Assembly (NCBI GenBank): GCA_964499575.1
Contig: CAZCLK010000015.1
Location: 1 to 44,296, forward strand
Reading direction: 5' to 3'
Length of the DNA: 44,296 nt
DNA from: JAAYCT01 sp964499575
GTDB lineage: Bacteria; Bacillota; Clostridia; Saccharofermentanales; Saccharofermentanaceae
Shown here: positions 7,175-16,231 of the stretch, piece after piece
Position numbering within the stretch: the first letter of the stretch is position 1
How the letters are laid out: each line of letters begins with the position of its first letter
Notes under the pieces: generated by a model
What the model saw: only the letters and a program-made list of their open reading frames with translations
What the model was told of the DNA's origin: nothing
Databases searched by the model: none
Made by a program: the position numbers and the translations under genes

Positions 7175-10100
7175 TTACAAAATCACGACATTGTCGCGCC
7201 CGCAAACACGGATAATTTCTTTTATTATGTCGTCGTTCAATTCCACGGCATACAGGCCGGGAAGTTCGACCGTTCGTTTCTCGCGCGAAAAGTACATGAT
7301 CACGGGTACGGACCCGCGGAAATATCCCAGCGTAGCAAGAATACGTGCGTACTCACTGTCCTTTTCACTGCCGTGATAACAAATCGCCAGTTTCTGTTTG
7401 TTCACCGTTCCGTTACCCGGATCGTCCGACTGCCTTTCATCGTCCGTCCCGTCGGGGGCGACCCTGTCCGGAGCCGAAGCGTCATGTGAAAACGTAGCGG
7501 GCTCATCCCCTGCGCGCTCCTCGCCGTTATGCATAAGCTCCTCGAAATGCTCGGCGATCAACTTGGGTTCCTCGTCCTCCCGCATGCTGATTTTTCCGGA
7601 CACGAGGAGCGCCCGGTTCTCTTTGAGCAGCGCCGAGTACTGCCGATACGTATTCGGGAAGACAATCACCTCGAACGGCCCGGTGATGTCCTCCATCTGA
7701 ACAAAGGCCATCAATTCCTGCTTTTTGGTGGTCTTTGTTGTGCACGACACGACCATGCCGGCCATGATCGCGTGTTGCTGATCACGGATCACTTTGTCGG
7801 GCACCGTATTCTCCTCGTCAAAATCGTTCCGGAACATCAAACTATCCACGGTTGTCTGCCGGGCAATCGCTTGCGTATAGCCTTCAAGCGGGTGTCCGGA
7901 CACATAAATGCCGAGCACCTCTTTTTCGCGCGAAAGCATCTCCGATACAATAAACTCTTCGATATCCGGGTATTGCGGCTCACTTTCGACCTTTTCGATC
8001 CCGGACCCGTCCATCGAAAAAAGCGACAATTGGCCTTCCATTAAGTGTTTACGGGCATTCTGAAGTTGAGCGATAAACGGATCGGATGCCGCGATCAACT
8101 GCGCTCGCGGAACGCCGAAGAGATCCAGCGCGGACGCAAAAATCAGGCTCTCGACCATCTTTTTATTGATGTCCAACTTATCCATGCGTCTGAGGAAATC
8201 TCCGAAAGAGCCAAACGGTCCGTTCTGTTTGCGCTCGTCGATCAAACGGTTGATTGCCGCCTCTCCGACGTTCTTAATCGCAGAAAGGCCGATCCGTATG
8301 CGCCCCTGACCTTCCGTAGTGAACTTCGCGAGACTTGAATTGATATCGGGCGGCAGAACTTTAATGCCCATTCGCTTGCATACACCGATGTACCATGCCG
8401 CCTGTGACAAATTGCCCCGATAACTGTTGAGCATCGCCGCCATGAATTCGGTCGGGTAATAGAACTTCAAATACGCCGTATAATAGCCCACTACCGCATA
8501 CGCGGCCGCATGGGACTTGTTGAAGGCATACCCGCCGAACTGTGCCACTTCATCGAAAAGCTTCTCTGCCGTCTTCTCGGGAACGCCCCGTTTGATCGCC
8601 CCGTCCACTCTTCTTTGCATATCGTCAAAACCACCGTAAATAAATGTTTTTCGGTGTTTCTCAATCTCGTCGCTCCTTTTTTTGGACATCGCGCTTCGAA
8701 TCTTATCCGATTGTCCCATCGAAAAACCGGCCAGATCCCGGACAATCTGCATGACCTGCTCCTGATAGACGATACAACCGTAAGTCATGTTCAGGATGGG
8801 CTCCAGCAAAGGATGTTCATATCGGATCTGCGAAAAGTCATGCCGGGCTTTTACATACTTCGGAATCTGTTCCATCGGCCCGGGGCGATAGAGCGAGATC
8901 CCTGCGATGATATCTTCCATCCCCGTCGGCGCCAGTTCCTTCATAAAGGACGTCATTCCGGCACTTTCCAATTGAAATATTCCCTCCGTGTCGCCCCTGC
9001 CGATCATTTCGAAAATGTTCGGGTCGTCCATCGGAATCCGATCAAAATCGATGCGGACCCCCCGATTCTCAAGGACCATCCCGGCAGTGTCTCTCATCAC
9101 GGTCAATGTACGCAGCCCCAGAAAATCAAATTTCAGAAGACCGATGGCCTCGACGTTACTTTTGGCGAATTGAACGACAACCGAATCCTCGTTCTTCGCG
9201 AGCGGGGCCAGATCCGTCAGCGGCACGCTTGAAATAACAACGCCGGCCGCATGTGTCGATGCGTGCCGGGGCATCCCCTCGAATTTCATCGCCGTATCCA
9301 GAACCTGTTTTGTAATCGGGTTCGCATCATATTCGCTCTTGAGTTCGGGGGAGAATTCCAGCGCTTTTTGTATGGTCATACCCAACGCGCCGGGAATCAT
9401 CTTGGCCATGCGGTCCGACTGTGCATACGGAACGTCCAAAGCGCGCGCGACATCCCGCACACACGCTCTGGCCGCGAGCGTTCCGAAGGTGATGACTTGG
9501 GCAACCCGGTCTTTGCCGTATTTTTCGGTGACGTAATCAATCACTTCCTGCCGGCGCTCGTAGCAAAAATCAATATCGAAGTCCGGCATACTGACGCGTT
9601 CGCTGTTCAGAAAACGCTCAAAAATCAGTCCGAAACGGATCGGATCGATGTTGGTAATCCCCAACGCGTAGGCCGCAAGAGATCCTGCGCCGGATCCTCT
9701 GCCCGGACCGACGACGATCCCGTGATCCCGGGCATATTTGATGAAATCCCATACGATCAAATAATAGTCCGTATAGCCCATTTCATCGATGATTCTAAGC
9801 TCGTAATCGAGCCGTTGACGATATTCGTCGATGCGGACAGGATCGCTAATGCCGGCTATGCGCTCCCGCAAGCCTTCGTCCGACAAAGTTTTCAAATAAT
9901 CCGCATGATCTTCAAAAGAAGAAGGGATCTCAAACGTCGGTAAATGAATGTTCCCAAAGGTATATCCGGCGTGGCACATGCTCGCAATCCTGGACGTATT
10001 TTCGAGCGCGGAGGGGACGTTGGCAAAATACTCGAGCATTTCCGTCTCCGACTTGATGTAAAAGTCATCTGTCGGCATCCTCATCCGGTCTTTATCCGAG

Positions 10101-10810
10101 ATGCGTTTTCCGGTCTGCATACAAAGAAGAACGTCGTGAGCTTCGGCGTCCGAGCGGTTCGAATAATGACAGTCATTTGTTGCGACAAGCGGTATTCGGG
10201 TCTCATTCGATAATCGGATCATATATTGATTCACCCGAGCCTGTGCCGGGATCTGATTGCTCTGAATCTCAAGATAAAAATGATCCTTGCCGAAAACTTC
10301 GGCATATTTCAAAGCGACTTCTTTTGCCTTGTCAAAATCCTCCCGGAGGAGTGCCTGCGGTATTTCACCGCCCAGGCACGCCGAGAGCGCGATCAATCCT
10401 TCGTGATGTTCGGTCAGAAGCTCGAAGTCGATCCGGGGGCGATAATAAAAGCCTTCGATAAACCCCTTCGAAACCAAACGGTTGAGATTGATGAGGCCTG
10501 TTTGATTTTCGGCCAAGAGGACCAGATGGTACGGCTCCCGGTCCTCGGCTCCCTCCTTCAAAAATCTGCTGCGCGGTGCGACATAGCACTCGCATCCGAT
10601 AATCGGATGAATCCCCGCCTTCTCCATAGCCGAGAAAAACTTGACCGCCCCGTACATCACTCCATGATCGGTGATGGCACAGGAAGACATGCCCAGTTCT
10701 TTCAGTTTGCCTGCAAGATCATCGATTCGTATCGCGCCGTCCAGAAGACTGTATTCCGTATGAAGATGCAGATGGGTAAACCCCTTGAGCGAAGCGGGTT
10801 CGGTGCTCAT
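7175..10810 (-). CDS. dnaE: DNA polymerase III alpha subunit (DnaE1 type)
   Basis: 1211 residues, in the usual range for DnaE. It is a replicative DNA polymerase catalytic subunit. The N-terminal PHP domain opens with HLHTEYSLLDGA (13-24). The palm carries the catalytic PDFDIDF at 409-415, and the third acidic region lies in KFDFLGLRTLTVM. The finger and tower region follows, then an OB-fold near the C-terminus (QQHAIMAGMVVSC and on), and a final short domain with a Gly/Asp-rich linker. It has no 3'-5' exonuclease insertion in PHP, so it is DnaE and not PolC. It lies 15 bp after uvrB on the same strand, so it may share the uvrB promoter and its SOS control. The ribosome site (AGAGAG) is weak. 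Confidence 0.96.
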   Translation of the reverse strand: MSTEPASLKGFTHLHLHTEYSLLDGAIRIDDLAGKLKELGMSSCAITDHGVMYGAVKFFSAMEKAGIHPIIGCECYVAPRSRFLKEGAEDREPYHLVLLAENQTGLINLNRLVSKGFIEGFYYRPRIDFELLTEHHEGLIALSACLGGEIPQALLREDFDKAKEVALKYAEVFGKDHFYLEIQSNQIPAQARVNQYMIRLSNETRIPLVATNDCHYSNRSDAEAHDVLLCMQTGKRISDKDRMRMPTDDFYIKSETEMLEYFANVPSALENTSRIASMCHAGYTFGNIHLPTFEIPSSFEDHADYLKTLSDEGLRERIAGISDPVRIDEYRQRLDYELRIIDEMGYTDYYLIVWDFIKYARDHGIVVGPGRGSGAGSLAAYALGITNIDPIRFGLIFERFLNSERVSMPDFDIDFCYERRQEVIDYVTEKYGKDRVAQVITFGTLAARACVRDVARALDVPYAQSDRMAKMIPGALGMTIQKALEFSPELKSEYDANPITKQVLDTAMKFEGMPRHASTHAAGVVISSVPLTDLAPLAKNEDSVVVQFAKSNVEAIGLLKFDFLGLRTLTVMRDTAGMVLENRGVRIDFDRIPMDDPNIFEMIGRGDTEGIFQLESAGMTSFMKELAPTGMEDIIAGISLYRPGPMEQIPKYVKARHDFSQIRYEHPLLEPILNMTYGCIVYQEQVMQIVRDLAGFSMGQSDKIRSAMSKKRSDEIEKHRKTFIYGGFDDMQRRVDGAIKRGVPEKTAEKLFDEVAQFGGYAFNKSHAAAYAVVGYYTAYLKFYYPTEFMAAMLNSYRGNLSQAAWYIGVCKRMGIKVLPPDINSSLAKFTTEGQGRIRIGLSAIKNVGEAAINRLIDERKQNGPFGSFGDFLRRMDKLDINKKMVESLIFASALDLFGVPRAQLIAASDPFIAQLQNARKHLMEGQLSLFSMDGSGIEKVESEPQYPDIEEFIVSEMLSREKEVLGIYVSGHPLEGYTQAIARQTTVDSLMFRNDFDEENTVPDKVIRDQQHAIMAGMVVSCTTKTTKKQELMAFVQMEDITGPFEVIVFPNTYRQYSALLKENRALLVSGKISMREDEEPKLIAEHFEELMHNGEERAGDEPATFSHDASAPDRVAPDGTDDERQSDDPGNGTVNKQKLAICYHGSEKDSEYARILATLGYFRGSVPVIMYFSREKRTVELPGLYAVELNDDIIKEIIRVCGRDNVVIL

Positions 10811-10825
10811 AACGGTTCTCTCTTT

Positions 10826-12868
10826 CTAACGCTTCTGATCTCCCTTAATAATTATCAGGAGATCTCTTAATCGTGCCGCCTCCTCGAAATCCAACTTTTT
10901 GGCCGCTTCCTTCATTTCTTTTTCGATCCGGACCGCAAGTTTATCGAGTTCGGCTTTCGTCATCGGCGGCTTCTTTCCTTCCGCCATGAGCGTCACGGTT
11001 TCTTCCGACATTTTGGATTCCGCTTCGAGCGATGCGATGGTGTCCAGGACGTTACGGACCTCCTTCACGATGCTCCGCGGTGTGATTCCGTTCTTTATAT
11101 TATATGCGATTTGAATCTCGCGGCGGCGATTGGTTTCGGAAATTGCCTGAAACATGGAGTCTGTGACATTGTCGGCGTAAAGGATCACGCGCCCGTTGAC
11201 ATTGCGCGCGGCACGCCCGATGATCTGGATGAGTGAGCGGGCGGAACGGAGGAATCCTTCCTTGTCGGCATCCAGTATGACCAGCAGCGAGACCTCCGGC
11301 AGGTCAAGACCTTCCCGGAGCAAATTGATACCGACCAGCACATCAAAACTTCCCTGACGCAAATCGCGCAAAATTTTCATTCGTTCAACCGTTTCGATAT
11401 CCGAGTGAAGGTACTTGACGCGCACATTCTCGTCCCGTAAAAAATCGGTCAAGTCCTCGGCCATCTTCTTTGTCAGCGTCAGGACCAGCGTGCGCTCTCC
11501 TCTTTGAACGTTTTCGCGAATCTCTGAAAGCAGATCCTCGATCTGGCCTTCGACCGGCCGGACCGCGATTTCCGGATCGACCAGGCCGGTCGGCCGTATG
11601 ATCTGTTCCGCCGTATTCATGCTGTGCCGGGCTTCGTATACAGACGGCGTTGCGGAAACAAAGATGGTCTGACCCATGCGCTTCTCGAATTCATCAAACA
11701 TCAGCGGCCTGTTGTCAAAGGCTGACGGCAGGCGGAATCCGTACGCGACAAGGCTCTCCTTACGGGAACGGTCGCCGTTATACATCGCGCCGACCTGCGG
11801 AATGGTCACATGAGATTCGTCGATCATCAGAAGGTAGTCCTTCGGGAAAAAATCCATCAGCGTATAGGGCGGAGAACCCGCCTCTCTTTGAGACATGTGT
11901 CTCGAGTAGTTCTCGATGCCCTTGCAAAACCCGGTTTCGCGAAGCATTTCAAGATCGTAACGCGTCCGCTGCTCGAGCCGGTATGCCTCGATCACCTTGC
12001 CCAGACCGCGAAGTTCCTCCACCCGTTCTTCGAGTTCCGACTCGATCGTCTCCATGGCTCGCTCTACCTTCTCATCCCCCGTTGCGTAATGTGACGCCGG
12101 AAAGATCGAAGTATAGTTTCTGGAGAACTGAACTTTCCCCGTGATGTGATGGACCTCCGTAATCTTTTCGATCTCGTCTCCGAAAAAGCTGACGCGCGTC
12201 AGGAGTTCCTCCGACCAAGGAGGAAAGATGTCGATGGTGTCTCCCCGCACCCGAAATGTTCCGCGGGTCAGTTCATAATCGTTGCGGACGTACCGGATCG
12301 ATATCAACTCGGTAATGACCCGGTCTCTCGATTTCTTCATACCCGGCCGCAAGTTGACCATCAAATCCCTGTAATCCCGGGGGTCACCCAAGCCGTATAT
12401 ACACGACACCGAAGCGACGACAATCACGTCCCGGCGCTCCAACAGAGACGACGTTGCGCTGTGACGCATCCGTTCGATCTCATCATTGATGTCCGAGTCT
12501 TTCTCAATGTACGTGTCCGATGCGGCGATATATGCTTCCGGCTGATAATAGTCATAGTAAGACACAAAAAACTCGACCGCGTTATCGGGGAAAAGCGCCT
12601 TGAATTCGGCGCACAGCTGAGCTGCGAGGGTCTTGTTGTGCGCAATGATCAGCGCCGGCCTTTGCGTTCGCTCAATAACCTGAGCCATCGTAAAGGTCTT
12701 GCCCGAGCCGGTAACACCCAGGAGCGTTTGCGCCGGTAATCCGCGATTCAGCCCGTCGACAAGACTGTCGATTGCCGCCGGCTGATCGCCCATCGGTTTC
12801 ATATCGCTTGCGATGCGAAAAGGAGTCATAGGTAATCGGGTCTGATCGGCACTCAATAAATCGGACAC
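10826..12868 (-). CDS. uvrB: UvrABC system protein B (excision repair helicase)
   Basis: 680 residues from a GTG at 12868. This start is chosen because GGAGG (12877-12881) lies 8 nt upstream; a longer frame from an ATG at 12922 would put the coding start across the LexA box and has no comparable site. UvrB loads on damaged DNA with UvrA and recruits UvrC in nucleotide excision repair. Walker A GVTGSGKT is at 51-58. The beta-hairpin segment YYDYYQPEAYI, helicase motifs DEFEKRMGQTIFVSATP and QIIGRAARN, and the C-terminal UvrC-binding UVR motif (LDFEEAARLRD) are all present. It is followed after 15 bp by dnaE. Confidence 0.97.
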   Translation of the reverse strand: MSDLLSADQTRLPMTPFRIASDMKPMGDQPAAIDSLVDGLNRGLPAQTLLGVTGSGKTFTMAQVIERTQRPALIIAHNKTLAAQLCAEFKALFPDNAVEFFVSYYDYYQPEAYIAASDTYIEKDSDINDEIERMRHSATSSLLERRDVIVVASVSCIYGLGDPRDYRDLMVNLRPGMKKSRDRVITELISIRYVRNDYELTRGTFRVRGDTIDIFPPWSEELLTRVSFFGDEIEKITEVHHITGKVQFSRNYTSIFPASHYATGDEKVERAMETIESELEERVEELRGLGKVIEAYRLEQRTRYDLEMLRETGFCKGIENYSRHMSQREAGSPPYTLMDFFPKDYLLMIDESHVTIPQVGAMYNGDRSRKESLVAYGFRLPSAFDNRPLMFDEFEKRMGQTIFVSATPSVYEARHSMNTAEQIIRPTGLVDPEIAVRPVEGQIEDLLSEIRENVQRGERTLVLTLTKKMAEDLTDFLRDENVRVKYLHSDIETVERMKILRDLRQGSFDVLVGINLLREGLDLPEVSLLVILDADKEGFLRSARSLIQIIGRAARNVNGRVILYADNVTDSMFQAISETNRRREIQIAYNIKNGITPRSIVKEVRNVLDTIASLEAESKMSEETVTLMAEGKKPPMTKAELDKLAVRIEKEMKEAAKKLDFEEAARLRDLLIIIKGDQKR

Positions 12869-12887
12869 AACATTCACCTCCAAGAGA

Positions 12888-12916
12888 AGAATACCACTGG
12901 GAGAACAATTGTTCAA
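12888..12916 (-). promoter_or_regulatory. uvrB: Candidate uvrB promoter
   Basis: On the minus strand TTGAAC (12916-12911), 17-nt spacer, TATTCT (12893-12888) preceded by TGG as an extended -10. Its -35 hexamer lies inside the LexA-type palindrome. The resulting leader would be only about 13 nt, so a second promoter further upstream is possible. Confidence 0.35.
12903..12914. promoter_or_regulatory. LexA-type SOS box upstream of uvrB
   Basis: GAACAATTGTTC is a perfect 12-bp palindrome matching the Gram-positive LexA core GAACNNNNGTTC. It lies 35 bp before the uvrB GTG and overlaps the candidate -35, the expected place for repression. uvrB is a known SOS gene in Bacillus. Confidence 0.72.
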
Positions 12917-13049
12917 TTTCATTTTTTTATCCCGTACCGTTCCGCGGCATATTGCTCAGGAAAAAACCGGATCGATCCCGCGAATTCGTCAAATGGTAAA
13001 AATTTTCCCGATTTTAAATATTCCATCGTACAAGTCGCGGAAACGGTAT

Positions 13050-13055
13050 TATAAT
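13050..13055 (+). promoter_or_regulatory. Candidate -10 box for ilvE
   Basis: A perfect TATAAT at 13050-13055, 35 bp before the ilvE ATG. The best -35 at a 17-nt spacing is CGTACA (three of six), so the promoter is weakly defined. Confidence 0.35.
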
Positions 13056-13089
13056 ATTATGAAAACGGTATAACAAGGAGGCTTCGATC

Positions 13090-14160
13090 ATGTTTCCGAC
13101 AATCCAGGTGACCCGAACCACTCAGCCGAGAAAGCGTCCGAATCCGGGCGACCCGCTTCCTTTCGGTGTATTTTTCACCGATCATATGTTCTCGATGGAT
13201 TATGTCGAAGGACAAGGTTGGATCAATCCGAGAATTGAACCGTTCGGCCCGATTTCGATCGAGCCGACCGCGATGGTTTTTCACTACGGGCAGGCTGTTT
13301 TCGAGGGATTAAAGGCGTATCGCTGCCCGGACGGAAGCATCAACCTGTTTCGCCCGACTCTGAATTTCGAGCGATTGAATCTGTCCGACGAGCGATTGGT
13401 CATTCCGTGGATCGACCCGGAATTCTGTGTTCACGCAACCAAGGAATTGGTGCACCTCGACAGTGACTGGATCCCGGCGGGCGACGGTGAATCCCTTTAT
13501 ATCCGCCCCTTCGTGTTCGCGACCGACCCGTACCTCGGTGTTCGGCCTTCAAAAACCTACCGTTTTATGATCCTTCTGTCTCCTTCCGGCGCGTACTATC
13601 CCCAGGGTATTGACCCCGTAAAGATTTATGTTGAGGACCGGTATGTTCGCGCGGTCCGGGGCGGTACGGGATTCACCAAATGCGCCGGCAACTATGCCGC
13701 AAGCCTGATCGCTCAGGATATCGCCCACAAGAAGGGTTATGTACAGGTTCTGTGGTTGGATGGTGTTGAGCAAAAATACATTGAAGAAGTCGGATCGATG
13801 AACATCCTGTTCGTCATTGACGGCAAGTTGGTTACGCCCGAACTGAACGGCAGTATCCTTCCCGGAATCACCAGAAGATCCTGTATCGAATTGGCCCGCT
13901 CTCTGGGCATGCCCGTCGAAGAGAGGAAGATCTCCATCGACGAGATCATCGAAGCGGGAAAGAGCGGCCGGTTGACCGAGTCGTTCGGATCCGGTACCGC
14001 GGCGGTGATTTCTCCGGTCGGTCTTCTGCGGTACGGCGACATGGAGATTACGATCAACAATAATGAGATCGGTCCGGTCGCACGCAAATTCTACGATACG
14101 ATCACCGGCGTTCAAAAAGGTGTTGTCGAAGATAAACTCGGGTGGATTACCAAGGTCTGA
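13090..14160 (+). CDS. ilvE: Branched-chain amino acid aminotransferase
   Basis: 356 residues, the longer BCAT form common in Firmicutes. It transfers the amino group between glutamate and the keto acids of leucine, isoleucine and valine, using PLP. The PLP lysine is Lys197 in GGTGFTKCAGNYAAS. HYGQAVFEGLKAYR (65-78) and the late GSGTAAVISPVG segment are typical fold-type IV features. AAGGAGG lies 8 nt before the ATG. It stands alone with its own terminator, about 14 kb from the leuCDB-ilvDB operon, so the final transamination step is controlled separately from the rest of the pathway. Confidence 0.96.
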   Translation: MFPTIQVTRTTQPRKRPNPGDPLPFGVFFTDHMFSMDYVEGQGWINPRIEPFGPISIEPTAMVFHYGQAVFEGLKAYRCPDGSINLFRPTLNFERLNLSDERLVIPWIDPEFCVHATKELVHLDSDWIPAGDGESLYIRPFVFATDPYLGVRPSKTYRFMILLSPSGAYYPQGIDPVKIYVEDRYVRAVRGGTGFTKCAGNYAASLIAQDIAHKKGYVQVLWLDGVEQKYIEEVGSMNILFVIDGKLVTPELNGSILPGITRRSCIELARSLGMPVEERKISIDEIIEAGKSGRLTESFGSGTAAVISPVGLLRYGDMEITINNNEIGPVARKFYDTITGVQKGVVEDKLGWITKV

Positions 14161-14178
14161 TCCTTTCATCAATCCGGA

Positions 14179-14209
14179 AGAGGGTGTTCTACTAAACGCC
14201 CTCTTTTTA
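14179..14209 (+). terminator. Intrinsic terminator of ilvE
   Basis: AGAGGGTGTT pairs with AACGCCCTCT (one T-G pair) and is followed by TTTTTAT. It starts 18 bp after the ilvE stop. Confidence 0.8.
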
Positions 14210-14242
14210 TGCGTCCGATTCATTATTTCGTCTCAATACGGT

Positions 14243-14270
14243 TTGAAATATGTCAATTATGGTTTATAAT
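14243..14270 (+). promoter_or_regulatory. Predicted promoter of the XRE/RDD pair
   Basis: TTGAAA at 14243-14248, 16-nt spacer, and a perfect TATAAT at 14265-14270. It leaves a leader of about 25 nt before the TTG start at 14302. Confidence 0.6.
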
Positions 14271-14301
14271 ATGAATTCATTTCATGTTTTCGAGGTGACC
14301 A

Positions 14302-14499
14302 TTGAATCCCTTTTTATATTTTCGGAAAAAGACCGGCCTGACACAGGAAGAGGTCGCGGATATTCTCGGGCTTGACCAAACAACGGTCTCAAGGTGGGAA
14401 TGCGGCCGTAAGTTCCCCCGGGCCGAACGCCTGACCGGAATTGCCGGACTCTATCGATGTTCGGTCGACGATCTGCTCAAACCGAACCTTGAATTGTAG
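14302..14499 (+). CDS. Small XRE-family helix-turn-helix regulator
   Basis: 65 residues from a TTG start with GAGGTG about 6 nt upstream. The whole protein is one Cro/C1-type HTH domain: RKKTGLTQEEVADILGLDQT is helices 1-3, TTVSRWECGRKFP carries the recognition helix, and YRCSVDDLL is the usual end. It has no effector or dimerisation domain, so it is probably a DNA-binding repressor or adaptor. It precedes an RDD membrane protein by 77 bp and may regulate that pair. The target is unknown. Confidence 0.82.
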   Translation: MNPFLYFRKKTGLTQEEVADILGLDQTTVSRWECGRKFPRAERLTGIAGLYRCSVDDLLKPNLEL

Positions 14500-14576
14500 T
14501 CAGCATTAATTGACTTAATTAGCGTGAAATGATACATTTCATTTATGAGGACCCGTATATTGAAACGGAGGCCGGT

Positions 14577-15140
14577 ATGAATGACGCTCCCATATTAAGA
14601 CGATTTATAGCGCTGATTATCGATTTATTTATTACAATATCGCTGTTCTGCGGAATTGTGCTGGTTGTCCAATATCTGGAATTCGAGGTTCCGATCCGGG
14701 CCTTTGTCAAAGGCAACCGCGAGATTATGCTGATCGGGTACCTGTCCTATACGGTTTTTTACTTTCTATACGAGCTTTTCTTTTCCGGACTGCTCAGCAC
14801 CACGCCCGGCAAGATCATCGTCAATGCGGAAGACGAGTACAGCCGCGGCCACACGTTCGGGAATGTGTTGGTCCGTTGCTTTCTTAAGACGATTACGGTC
14901 ATGCTCGGGCCTTTGACCATGTTGATCTCTTTGATTGTCGCGATTTTCGGCAGATCCACCCGGGTCATTCATGATTTGGCCGCACGTACGCGTGTTACCT
15001 TGGAGACCCGGAATTCAAGGCTGATCGGGTTGTTCTTTTTGGCGGCGGCGATCGCGATATTCGCATACTTCTATTCGAATAATCTGAAGGATCTCGTGTT
15101 TGATATCAACGACATTAACCTGCCGCATCTATACGAGTAA
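14577..15140 (+). CDS. RDD-family membrane protein
   Basis: 187 residues from the ATG at 14577, chosen because CGGAGG lies 6 nt upstream; an in-frame start at 14529 lacks such a site. The family pattern is visible: RRFIALIIDLF (8-18) with the charged residues in helix 1, a long second helix region ending YELFFSGLLSTTPGKI, and IHDLAARTRV before the last helix. Four hydrophobic segments are apparent. RDD proteins are small membrane proteins, some linked to sodium/proton exchange, but the substrate is unknown. The 3' end overlaps the convergent oxidoreductase gene by 12 bp. Co-transcription with the upstream XRE gene is likely. Confidence 0.8.
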   Translation: MNDAPILRRFIALIIDLFITISLFCGIVLVVQYLEFEVPIRAFVKGNREIMLIGYLSYTVFYFLYELFFSGLLSTTPGKIIVNAEDEYSRGHTFGNVLVRCFLKTITVMLGPLTMLISLIVAIFGRSTRVIHDLAARTRVTLETRNSRLIGLFFLAAAIAIFAYFYSNNLKDLVFDINDINLPHLYE

Positions 15141-16175
15141 TTCCTGAGGAAAGACAACCCCCCAAGAGGATCGTAACCGATCCATCAAGGCCATAATGGC
15201 GCGTGTTTCGGACAAGGGCATGATTGCGCTTTCCTTTTTTCCGGAGCGCACACACTCCGCCACTTCGGCCGCCTCATATTGATATCCTGTCGAAAGGTAT
15301 TCGGGTTCGAAGACCTCGATCGGCCGGCTTTTAATGAATCCGTCCGAATCTTTTTCGAAAAGAGACGCGCTTCTGCCCATCCAAAAGTCCTTGATCTCGA
15401 TAGATCCGTTGGTCCCGACGATCCGCATCGAATTGGAAAATGCGTTATCGATCGAAACCGAGGCACTCGCGGTCGGCAAATCTTTCCCGAAGGGTCTTTC
15501 CCGCTCCGGGTATCGAAAAACGACCTCGAACGAAGCATCCACGCCCGTCACCGCTTTGGTCACCGTCGTCATGATTTCTTTCGGGTCACTGCCGAAAAGC
15601 ATCGAAAAAAACGAGACCGGATACACGCCCAAATCCAAAAGTGCTCCTCCGCCCTTCTCAAGAGCGACCGTCCGCCTGCTCTCCTTTGTCATTAACGTCA
15701 TTCCGAAATCCGAGTATGCGCGGATCGGGATACCGATGCGGTCGTTTCGGATCCATTCCATGACTTTTCGCGTGACCGGCAGGAATCGGGTCCACATCGC
15801 TTCCATCAGAAAAACGTTATTTTCCCGGGCGCAACGAATCATCGAATCGGTTTGAGCCGCATTCAAGGCGAACGGTTTTTCACACAGGACGGGTTTTCTG
15901 CAGGACAGAAAAAGCTCGGCCGTCTCGGCATGCTGCGTGTTGAGGTTTGAAATATAAACCGCATCGATGCTCGGGTCCGAAGCGAGTTTGTCGTACGAGT
16001 CATAGGATACGGCATCCGGGAACAGCGCGGCGTGTTCCGAAACAAAAGCATCCGCGCGTTCCTTGCTGTTGGAAGCGACCGCCCCGAGGGTCACGTCTTG
16101 AAGTGCCGTCAGTCCGGCAGCGAACCGTCGGGCGATTGCGCCGGGGCCGGCGATACCAAATCGAAAAACGCTCAT
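15129..16175 (-). CDS. Gfo/Idh/MocA-family oxidoreductase
   Basis: 348 residues with a GGAGG site before the ATG. The N-terminal Rossmann domain binds NAD(P): GIAGPGAIA at 7-15. EKP at 99-101 is the conserved motif that carries the catalytic lysine. GGGALLDLGVYPVSF in the middle is the usual C-terminal-domain sheet segment. These enzymes oxidise or reduce sugars, inositols and related compounds; specificity cannot be read here. It is the last gene of a three-gene unit, 56 bp after the M28-like lipoprotein gene, and converges on the RDD gene. Unlike its two operon partners its key residues are intact, so it is the most likely catalyst of the set. Confidence 0.9.
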   Translation of the reverse strand: MSVFRFGIAGPGAIARRFAAGLTALQDVTLGAVASNSKERADAFVSEHAALFPDAVSYDSYDKLASDPSIDAVYISNLNTQHAETAELFLSCRKPVLCEKPFALNAAQTDSMIRCARENNVFLMEAMWTRFLPVTRKVMEWIRNDRIGIPIRAYSDFGMTLMTKESRRTVALEKGGGALLDLGVYPVSFFSMLFGSDPKEIMTTVTKAVTGVDASFEVVFRYPERERPFGKDLPTASASVSIDNAFSNSMRIVGTNGSIEIKDFWMGRSASLFEKDSDGFIKSRPIEVFEPEYLSTGYQYEAAEVAECVRSGKKESAIMPLSETRAIMALMDRLRSSWGVVFPQELLV

Positions 16176-16231
16176 ATTCTTCCTCCTTTGAATCCGTCAC
16201 GGCTTACGTATCAACGCTCCGCGCCAACAAC

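Noticed and set aside
12869..12922. Longer uvrB start at an upstream ATG
   Set aside because: It crosses the LexA box and candidate promoter and has no ribosome site, whereas the GTG at 12868 has GGAGG at 8 nt.
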